Source: an archaeon
GTDB taxonomy: Archaea > Nanobdellota > Nanobdellia > Woesearchaeales > JAHJEM01
Length of the DNA stretch: 5,625 nucleotides
Assembly (NCBI GenBank): GCA_020057445.1
Contig: JAGVFV010000079.1
Coordinates: 1-5,625, forward strand
Direction: 5' to 3'
Positions 1 to 4,748 of this stretch are shown piece by piece. The notes under the pieces were generated by a model. It did not search any database. It saw only the letters and a program-made list of their open reading frames with translations, and was not told the origin of the DNA. Both the position numbers and the translations under genes were made by a program. Within the stretch, counting starts at the first letter, position 1; each line of letters starts with the position of its first letter.

Positions 1-404
1 CCCCGAAAAAACTGTAAGCCAGGAGAAAGTACGGAAGCAGGATCAGGAATCATCGTAAGACCTGTGCCAGTCCAGCCTGAAAACGTCTCAAACAAGGCAT
101 CAATAAAACTCATATGATTGAAAAGAAAAGGTATTGTTGATACTAATGCAACGGCGGTCCAGCCGAGCGCGAGCGAGATGATGGCGTGCTTTTCCCTGCA
201 CTCAGAAAAGCGAAGATGCCGCAAGGCATAAGTGCCGCCAAAAAACAGAAAACCCGCCATCCCAAAAAACACGAGCGCATAAAAAAAATCGTGATACAGA
301 AGCGAAACTATCATAGGAATGAGAAAGATCAAGCCAAGCATGCGAAGCATGTTCGACACTATCTGCATGATGATGAAGAGATCCCGTCTGAAAAGGAAGC
401 CCAT
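1..404 (-). CDS. trkH: TrkH-family potassium uptake transporter, N-terminal part (cut by left edge)
   Basis: This is the first 134 residues of a membrane protein read on the minus strand from ATG at 404-402, with no stop before the window edge. Seen: three hydrophobic segments at about residues 10-37, 38-59 and 73-96, then the amphipathic stretch SFIDALFETFSGWTGTGLTM at 99-118. That block matches the first pore helix and selectivity filter of TrkH/KtrB K+ channels-transporters (usual form SGxTxTGxT, filter glycine here G115). Two helices before the first M1-P unit fit TrkH (with its extra D0 hairpin) better than KtrB. Basic loops (RR at 6-7, RHLRFSECREK at 62-72) lie on the predicted cytoplasmic side. 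The family imports K+ across the cell membrane with a TrkA-type NAD-binding regulator, which is not seen here. The other three pore repeats lie beyond the edge. It is divergent from the histone gene and has an AGGAGT site six bases before its ATG. Confidence 0.85.
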   Translation of the reverse strand, partial: MGFLFRRDLFIIMQIVSNMLRMLGLIFLIPMIVSLLYHDFFYALVFFGMAGFLFFGGTYALRHLRFSECREKHAIISLALGWTAVALVSTIPFLFNHMSFIDALFETFSGWTGTGLTMIPDPASVLSPGLQFFR

Positions 405-410
405 TTCGGC

Positions 411-416
411 ACTCCT
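411..416 (-). promoter_or_regulatory. Shine-Dalgarno site of trkH
   Basis: AGGAGT on the minus strand, six bases before the trkH ATG. It is the only convincing Shine-Dalgarno sequence in front of any gene in the window, so it stands out against the leaderless pattern of the others. It can only function if transcription starts upstream of 416. Confidence 0.5.
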
Positions 417-426
417 AGAACCTGCC

Positions 427-435
427 ATTTAAGAA
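427..435 (-). promoter_or_regulatory. Candidate TATA box for trkH
   Basis: Minus-strand TTCTTAAAT is centred about 27 nt before the trkH ATG, the same spacing as at the other genes. If used, the mRNA would start at or next to the ATG and would exclude the AGGAGT site. The palindromic TATA element at 468-477 is the alternative and would give a leader of about 40 nt that includes the site. I cannot tell which is used. Confidence 0.35.
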
Positions 436-467
436 TCTTGCCTTCTGCAAACCAACAAGGGAAAAAG

Positions 468-477
468 GTTTATAAAC
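468..477 (+). promoter_or_regulatory. Palindromic TATA box upstream of the histone gene
   Basis: GTTTATAAAC is a perfect 10-bp palindrome centred about 28 nt before the histone ATG at 501, preceded by a purine-rich stretch (GGGAAAAAG) that could act as a BRE. This spacing predicts a transcript starting at or within a few bases of the ATG. Being symmetric, and lying in the 96-bp gap between divergent genes, it could also drive trkH on the minus strand, with direction set by the flanking BRE. Confidence 0.7.
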
Positions 478-500
478 AAAGCTGACAATTCCATAGGACA

Positions 501-713
501 ATGACATACCATGACCTTCCCCTCGCGGCAATGGAGCGTGTCATGAAGCGCGCAGGAGCAGACAGAGTATCAGAAGATGCCAAAGCTGCGCTTCGGGATG
601 CGCTTGAAGAGGCAGGAAAAGGCCTTTCCAAGAAAGCACTCACCCTTGCCCTCCATGCAGGACGAAAGACCATCAAGGCAGAAGATGTCAAGCTTGCAAA
701 CAGTAAGCATTAA
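501..713 (+). CDS. Archaeal histone (HMf family)
   Basis: A 70-residue single histone fold, close to HMfA/HMfB in length (about 69). It dimerises and wraps or stacks DNA into archaeal chromatin. Seen: the start LPLAAMERVMKRAGADRVSE, and the signature HAGRKTIKAED at 52-62. Aligning with HMfB (offset +3), the DNA-contacting residues are kept: R13, R22, K56 and T57. The R55-D62 salt-bridge pair and G19 (HMfB G16, needed for close stacking of dimers) are also present, as are H52 and L49 at the dimer-dimer interface. Predicted stacking pairs differ: K30-E61 of HMfB becomes D33-K64 (charge-swapped), D14-R48 becomes R17-L51, and R65 becomes S68. There is no N- or C-terminal tail beyond a few residues. 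The ATG at 501 is chosen because it is the only start keeping helix 1 and it lies about 28 nt after a TATA box. PurF-like gene follows after 26 bp. Confidence 0.95.
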   Translation: MTYHDLPLAAMERVMKRAGADRVSEDAKAALRDALEEAGKGLSKKALTLALHAGRKTIKAEDVKLANSKH

Positions 714-717
714 TAAC
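709..717 (+). promoter_or_regulatory. Candidate TATA box for the PurF-like gene
   Basis: ATTAATAAC overlaps the histone stop codon and is centred about 27 nt before the ATG at 740. It would give a leaderless transcript from within the histone 3' end. Co-transcription with the histone is equally possible given the 26-bp gap; no clear Shine-Dalgarno precedes 740. Confidence 0.4.
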
Positions 718-739
718 CAGCCAGCATCACCTTGGAATC

Positions 740-2230
740 ATGTGCGGGATCATAGGTATTCGTGGAAATTCTTCAGTTACCCAACCGATCATAGATGGTG
801 AGTTCGCCTTTCAACACAGAGGCTCAGATTCCGCAGGGCTTGGCGGTTATAACAGAGAAACCGACATGTTCTCTCGATTCGTTGGAAAAGGAACAGTGCA
901 AGAAGTATATCGGGACTTCAATCCAAAATTAATGCCTGTGCATGTAGGCGTAGGACAGGTCAGATATGTAACTTCAGGTTTTGGCAAGCGACGAGATGCC
1001 CAGCCACTTCTCCTGAGGCAGCCACCGCTCATCATTGCTCATAACGGTCAAGTGGGAAATGTCACGTCCATGCGGGAGAAATTCCATCGCCGATGGATGT
1101 ATATGACTGAATGCGATGTTGAGCATATCCTCTTCAGCCTTGCAGAACAGCTCGATACACGCAAACACTATAAAGCAGGATCTATTGATGAACTTGTACA
1201 GGACATCTTCTTTCCTTCAGTTGCACAGGTTTTTGAAGAGGTCACCGGAGGCTATTCAGTTGTCGGAGTGTTTGGGAGACACGGCCTCTTCGCGTTCAAA
1301 GACCCGCATGGCATCAGACCCCTTTCCTATGCAGAACAGGATGGCATGCATGTTTTCGCATCAGAAACAGCAAGCATGGAATTTTTACAGATGAGGAATG
1401 GCGTGCACGAGTTAGAACCGGGAGAAGCAATGTTTGTCGCTGATGATGGAAAAGTCTATTCAACTATTATTAAACAAGAACGATCGGCATTGTGCATGTA
1501 TGAGCCGGTCTATAACCTATTTCCTAATTCGTCAATCGAAGGAATCTATGCAATAAGTGTAAGAAAGAACTCTGCAAGAGAGTTTGTCATGGAAAATCCG
1601 GACCTCCTAAAAAGAATAGATGTCATTGTCGATTGTCCCACAACAGCAACTCCTGAAGCAGAAGAAATTTCTCTCCTCACAGGAATCTATCACAGCAATA
1701 CTGGACTTCGCAAAGAAATGAAAAGAGGATATCAGCAAGGAGATGACGCAAGCCGCATGCTCATTGCCAGCAGGAAATTCTCCATAAACATCAAAGACAT
1801 CCGGGGAAAACGAGTTCTAGTCGTTGATGATAGCAATAATAGAGGCAATACAGGAAAAGTAATGGCACAACTGCTTTGGGATGCAGATGCTGCCGAAGTA
1901 AATTTTGCATATATGTGTCCACCTATCACCCACCCTTGCCCATACGGCAACGATCATTCCATTCAACAAGAGCTCATCGCACACAGAAATGATTCTGACT
2001 TAGATCGCATTGCCAAGGAACTCAACGCGACCAGAGTATATTACCTGTCGCTGCCGGGACTTCATCGGGCACTCGAGCGCCCCGCAAATCAGCACTGTTT
2101 TGGTTGTATTACAGGAGAATATCCAACAGAAGAGAACACTTTTCAAGAGTATTTAAAGTTAAGAATACAAGAACGAAACGGGATTACAACTTCACAAGAA
2201 CGAAACGGGATTACAACTTCACCTTCATGA
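740..2230 (+). CDS. purF: PurF-like amidophosphoribosyltransferase, Fe-S type, divergent
   Basis: A 496-residue protein with two domains, as in PurF, which makes 5-phosphoribosylamine from glutamine and PRPP. Glutaminase (class II, about 1-235): nucleophile Cys2 directly after Met with no propeptide, QHRG at 25-28, R75 in GQVRYVTSG, oxyanion N102-G103, D126, and KDPHGIRPL at 187-195. Phosphoribosyltransferase (about 265-445): PRPP loop VVDDSNNRGNT at 361-371, against the usual VVDDSIVRGTT. Cysteines 252, 400, 453 and 456 sit where Bacillus-type PurF holds a 4Fe-4S cluster, with near-identical spacing. Odd: the conserved NRYVGRTFI flexible loop is replaced by unrelated sequence (about 320-335), and the usual PD(S/T)xxPAA is CPTTATPEA (299-307). 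The last 20 residues contain a duplicated QERNGITTS. The start is fixed by the catalytic Cys. The family call is firm; orthodox purine function is less certain, because the acceptor/PRPP loop is altered and no other pur gene is nearby. Confidence 0.85.
   Translation: MCGIIGIRGNSSVTQPIIDGEFAFQHRGSDSAGLGGYNRETDMFSRFVGKGTVQEVYRDFNPKLMPVHVGVGQVRYVTSGFGKRRDAQPLLLRQPPLIIAHNGQVGNVTSMREKFHRRWMYMTECDVEHILFSLAEQLDTRKHYKAGSIDELVQDIFFPSVAQVFEEVTGGYSVVGVFGRHGLFAFKDPHGIRPLSYAEQDGMHVFASETASMEFLQMRNGVHELEPGEAMFVADDGKVYSTIIKQERSALCMYEPVYNLFPNSSIEGIYAISVRKNSAREFVMENPDLLKRIDVIVDCPTTATPEAEEISLLTGIYHSNTGLRKEMKRGYQQGDDASRMLIASRKFSINIKDIRGKRVLVVDDSNNRGNTGKVMAQLLWDADAAEVNFAYMCPPITHPCPYGNDHSIQQELIAHRNDSDLDRIAKELNATRVYYLSLPGLHRALERPANQHCFGCITGEYPTEENTFQEYLKLRIQERNGITTSQERNGITTSPS
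2168..2221. repeat. Perfect 27-bp in-frame tandem duplication
   Basis: Two identical 27-bp units (2168-2194 and 2195-2221), each starting CAAGAACGAAACGGGATTAC, encode QERNGITTS twice (residues 477-485 and 486-494) at the extreme C-terminus of the PurF-like protein. The second copy also contains the stop codon and last residues of RNase Z on the opposite strand, so the extra copy lies just beyond RNase Z and leaves it intact. With no difference between copies, a recent duplication, for example by replication slippage, is likely. Confidence 0.97.
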
Positions 2231-3113
2231 AATCAAACGCACAACTCACATCCTGAAAATAATCCTTTGCCTCTTCCTCAAACTCTCGCGTCTCCTTATA
2301 CCGTTGCGAGAAGTGCGTCAGGATAAGTCGCTTTGCTCCTGCAGTATGAGCGAGAAGCGCTGCCTGTTTTGCAGTCAGGTGCCTATGCGCCTCTGCCTTT
2401 TCCTCGTGCCCCGACAAGTAGGTCGATTCCAAGACAAGAAGATCACTCCCCTCTGCGAGTATTGGAATGTGCTTTGTCTCGCCAGTGTCTAATATGAACG
2501 TGATCTTCTTGCCCTCTTTCATATGGGCGACCATGTTTGGAGTGACTTCTTTTCCCTTGTGCTGGACGGTCTGCCCACGCTGGAGCTTCCCAATAAGTGG
2601 GCCTTCCCGCAAACCCAATTCCTTTGCCTTTGCCATGTTGATCTTGAGCTTGTTCTTCTCAATGAAAGAATACCCCAAACAGGGAGTAGGATGACGCATA
2701 TCCAGACATTCCAAGGCGTAGTCCTCATTCTCAAAAAAACGCAAGACCTCGCCTTTCGGATCCAATTCCTTTATCGTAAGATCCAGCTTGGTCGAATAGA
2801 CGACTGCATTCAGGAGATGGAACATCCTCTGCTTCGTACCCCTCGGGCCAAACAGGCTGATCTTCTGCGGATTCTCATCATTTCCCAATGTCTGGAACAG
2901 TCCGACAAGCCCTGCCACGTGATCGCCGTGCCAGTGGGAAATGAGGATCTTTCTCGCGCGGTTCCTGTTGATCCCTACAATATTCATCTGCCGCTGGGTG
3001 CCCTCGCCGCAATCGAAGAGCATGCCATCTCCATTATAATCAAGAAAGATGCCAGAGACATTCCTCTCCTTTGTCGGCACCATGCAGCTTGTCCCTAAAA
3101 ACGTAAGTTCCAT
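2211..3113 (-). CDS. rnz: Ribonuclease Z (tRNA 3'-end endonuclease), short form
   Basis: A 300-residue metallo-beta-lactamase protein that cuts the 3' trailer from tRNA precursors. Seen: N-terminus MELTFLGTS and PTKERNVSG; FDCGEGTQRQ at 33-42; the zinc motif SHWHGDH at 59-65 (H60, H62, D64, H65); H141 in RHPTP; the flexible-arm stretch GPLIGKLQRG at 171-180 that grips tRNA; D209 in LDTGET; H245 in HLTA; and H267 in the characteristic THFSQRY at 266-272. Length matches the short RNase Z (about 300) that acts as a homodimer. The start at 3113 is preferred over an in-frame ATG at 3131: the family begins at MELTFLGT, and a TATA box is centred about 27 nt before 3113, so 3131 should not be transcribed. 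The 3' end overlaps the PurF-like gene by 20 bp tail-to-tail. It is divergent from endA, another tRNA-processing gene. Confidence 0.96.
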   Translation of the reverse strand: MELTFLGTSCMVPTKERNVSGIFLDYNGDGMLFDCGEGTQRQMNIVGINRNRARKILISHWHGDHVAGLVGLFQTLGNDENPQKISLFGPRGTKQRMFHLLNAVVYSTKLDLTIKELDPKGEVLRFFENEDYALECLDMRHPTPCLGYSFIEKNKLKINMAKAKELGLREGPLIGKLQRGQTVQHKGKEVTPNMVAHMKEGKKITFILDTGETKHIPILAEGSDLLVLESTYLSGHEEKAEAHRHLTAKQAALLAHTAGAKRLILTHFSQRYKETREFEEEAKDYFQDVSCAFDFMKVKL

Positions 3114-3135
3114 ACCGCAAGAGGACGACATCCTT

Positions 3136-3145
3136 CTTTAAAAAG
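3136..3145 (-). promoter_or_regulatory. TATA box of rnz
   Basis: Minus-strand CTTTTTAAAG, preceded by GAATAA as a possible BRE, is centred about 27 nt before the rnz ATG at 3113. It predicts a leaderless mRNA and decides the start codon. Confidence 0.65.
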
Positions 3146-3168
3146 TTATTCAGCGAAGCAGACCAAAG

Positions 3169-3178
3169 TATTTAAAAA
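3169..3178 (+). promoter_or_regulatory. TATA box of endA
   Basis: TATTTAAAAA, preceded by the purine-rich ACCAAAG as possible BRE, is centred about 27 nt before the ATG at 3201. It lies only 23 bp from the rnz TATA box, so the two divergent promoters are close enough for TBP/TFB complexes to affect each other. Confidence 0.7.
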
Positions 3179-3200
3179 GCACGTCCTGCGCCCGACATCC

Positions 3201-3830
3201 ATGGCGACAAAAAAAGTCCAGAAAAAGACAAAGACAAAAACGCAGACAGCCATGACTCCAGTCAGCATACCTCCTGCGAACACCCAAGAACAGCCAGAGC
3301 AGAAACAGAAAGTCATCGCTTACTTCACAGGAGAACGTGTTGTCACAGAAAACTCAGACCCTGCACGCGACCTCTTCAACCAGTCACGCTACGGCACCAT
3401 GCTCGATGGCGGAAAAGTGCAGCTCTCGCTTCTCGAAGCATTCTACCTCAAAGAGAAAGGCAAAATAAGACTTACCGACCCAAAAGGAAAAGAAATACCC
3501 GCAGAGACATTCCTCAAGCGAGCCAAAAAGGTAGAGCCCAACTTCTGGGTCAAGTACTGCGTCTTCAAGGACTTCCGCAACCGCGGATACATCATCAAGA
3601 CAGCGCTCAAGTTCGGGGCTGATTTTCGCGTCTATGACCGCGGAGTGAAGCCTGGAGAAGACCATGCAAAATGGGTCGTCTTTCCGGTGAACGAAGGATC
3701 AGTGTTGACTTGGTATGAATTTGCCGCAAAGAACAGAGTCGCACACTCAACGAAGAAACGCCTCCTCATTGCGATCGTGGACGAAGAGGCAGACGTGACG
3801 TATTACGAGATTCGGTGGATGCGTCCTTAA
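3201..3830 (+). CDS. endA: tRNA-splicing endonuclease EndA
   Basis: A 209-residue protein of the archaeal EndA family, which cuts introns out of precursor tRNA (and rRNA) at bulge-helix-bulge motifs. Seen: the core FKDFRNRGYIIKTALKFGADFRVYDRG at 122-148, then EDHAKWVV at 153-160 and STKKRLLIAIVDEE at 183-196. The catalytic triad is Y145, H155 and K186, with spacings of 10 and 31 residues exactly as in the Methanocaldococcus enzyme (Y115, H125, K156). The N-terminal domain is at about 38-110. Length points to a single-unit subunit (homotetramer, or the catalytic alpha subunit of an alpha-beta enzyme if a second gene exists elsewhere), not the fused ~300-residue dimeric type. Odd: residues 1-37 are a low-complexity Lys/Thr/Gln/Pro-rich extension absent from the basic enzyme, probably disordered. 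The first ATG is kept because the TATA spacing predicts transcription starting there; the alternative M18 would shorten this tail. It is divergent from rnz. Confidence 0.94.
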   Translation: MATKKVQKKTKTKTQTAMTPVSIPPANTQEQPEQKQKVIAYFTGERVVTENSDPARDLFNQSRYGTMLDGGKVQLSLLEAFYLKEKGKIRLTDPKGKEIPAETFLKRAKKVEPNFWVKYCVFKDFRNRGYIIKTALKFGADFRVYDRGVKPGEDHAKWVVFPVNEGSVLTWYEFAAKNRVAHSTKKRLLIAIVDEEADVTYYEIRWMRP

Positions 3831-4004
3831 ACTGCTGGCAGCTAACAGAACACAGTGAACAGAGCGCAGCTGACTGCGGTCAGATACGACAGCAATACGA
3901 TGCACTCACTGGACCACATTCTCTGAATCGAGACACGATCGACTACTGTGTGTGCCATATCATTCTCAAAAATCTTATAAAAACAAAGACATTCCTAGAA
4001 TATC
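3831..4004. other. Intergenic gap between endA and the glycosyltransferase
   Basis: 174 bp with no gene I can support. It contains a short potential hairpin, CTGAC-TGCG-GTCAG, at 3870-3883, and the glycosyltransferase TATA box at its right end. I see no tRNA fold, no run of Ts typical of an archaeal terminator after endA, and no repeat. Confidence 0.5.
3974..3984 (+). promoter_or_regulatory. TATA box of the glycosyltransferase gene
   Basis: CTTATAAAAAC, preceded by TCAAAAAT as possible BRE, is centred about 26 nt before the ATG at 4005. It is the best TATA match in the window and predicts a leaderless mRNA; no Shine-Dalgarno is present. Confidence 0.75.
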
Positions 4005-4709
4005 ATGACTGCCATTCTTCAAGACACCACGCTCTGCTCCATTGTCCGCGACGAGATGATGAACCCTGCAGGAGGCATCCGCGCCTTTGCCAGGTCGACA
4101 CTTCCTTTTGTCGAAGCAGGTGTCATCGTCGACACAGGATCTGTGGATGGCACGCGAGAAGCGCTCCAGGATCTCCAACGAGAATTTCCCCACCTTCAGG
4201 TCTTCGACAGACCATTTGATGACTATGCGTCCTCTCGAAACTTCAGCCTTTGCTTTGTGCAGACAACCTATGCCCTTGTCCTTGACGCTGATGAGATCAT
4301 TGCCGACGAACAACACTCCATCCAAGGAGGATACGAACAATTGGCAAGGATCATGCACGGATACCCGCATCCTTATTACTGGTTCAAGTTCAAGGATGTA
4401 CAACAGGAAAGGATCACCTTTGGCCTTAGCGGAAATCCTCGCCTCTTCCGACCTTCGATGACGACCTATATCAACTACCTCGGAAGGCACGGAGAACACC
4501 TGCATCATGGTAATGACAAGATCAGAAAAGACCATTGCCTAGATACCGGGACAAACATATTCCACTTCAGGTCAACACCTGCCTCTCATGGCCAGAAATG
4601 GACAGACTGGTACGAGGCTCTTGAAAAAGATCCCAAACTGATCCTATCACACATCCCAACATTCCAAAACTGGAAGGAATACAACCCAAAAAGAGAGCTA
4701 TTCTTCTGA
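4005..4709 (+). CDS. Family 2 glycosyltransferase (GT-A fold)
   Basis: A 234-residue soluble protein with a GT2 domain over most of its length; it should transfer a sugar from a nucleotide-sugar donor to a surface glycan, lipid or protein. Seen: the first strand LCSIVRDE at 10-17, the nucleotide-binding loop VDTGSVDGT at 42-50, DDYASSRNFSL at 72-82, the metal-binding DAD at 94-96 within LVLDADE, and NPRLFR at 144-149. This pattern resembles the WaaE/SunS-like branch of GT2 with a VDTGSxDGT loop. There are no membrane segments or signal peptide, so it likely acts on the cytoplasmic face of the membrane. It is short: there is no extra C-terminal domain, and the end (from about 196) is Trp/Tyr/Lys-rich. 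The donor and acceptor cannot be read from sequence, and no other glycan gene is in the window. The start follows from TATA spacing and the first beta strand. Confidence 0.88.
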   Translation: MTAILQDTTLCSIVRDEMMNPAGGIRAFARSTLPFVEAGVIVDTGSVDGTREALQDLQREFPHLQVFDRPFDDYASSRNFSLCFVQTTYALVLDADEIIADEQHSIQGGYEQLARIMHGYPHPYYWFKFKDVQQERITFGLSGNPRLFRPSMTTYINYLGRHGEHLHHGNDKIRKDHCLDTGTNIFHFRSTPASHGQKWTDWYEALEKDPKLILSHIPTFQNWKEYNPKRELFF

Positions 4710-4718
4710 AAAAGAAAG

Positions 4719-4728
4719 CATTAAAAAC
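4719..4728 (+). promoter_or_regulatory. TATA box of the winged-helix gene
   Basis: CATTAAAAAC, preceded by the purine-rich AAAGAAAG as possible BRE, begins ten bases after the glycosyltransferase stop and is centred about 25 nt before the ATG at 4749. It suggests a separate leaderless transcript despite the short 39-bp gap. Confidence 0.6.
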
Positions 4729-4748
4729 AGTCCTTCCATTCTCTCTTC

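Noticed and set aside
186..485. Plus-strand open frame, 99 residues
   Set aside because: Lies mostly antisense to trkH, whose pore motif is clear; its Lys/His-rich product has no recognisable fold, and it runs into the trkH/histone promoter region.
2168..2221. 27-bp direct repeats as a possible CRISPR remnant
   Set aside because: The units abut with no spacer, there are only two, and they are in frame inside a coding region.
2523..3098. Plus-strand open frame of 191 residues inside rnz
   Set aside because: Fully antisense to RNase Z, which has every family motif; the product shows no domain and there is no TATA spacing for it.
3870..3883. Hairpin CTGAC-TGCG-GTCAG as a terminator or small RNA
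   Set aside because: The stem is only 5 bp and is not followed by a T-run; nothing else supports an RNA gene.
3815..4219. Plus-strand open frame filling the endA-glycosyltransferase gap
   Set aside because: Starts inside endA and ends inside the glycosyltransferase gene in another frame; Cys/His/Arg-rich out-of-frame composition and no promoter. The gap part has no conserved look.
3975..4535. Minus-strand open frame of 186 residues
   Set aside because: Antisense to the glycosyltransferase with its VDTGSVDGT and DAD motifs; no motif of its own.
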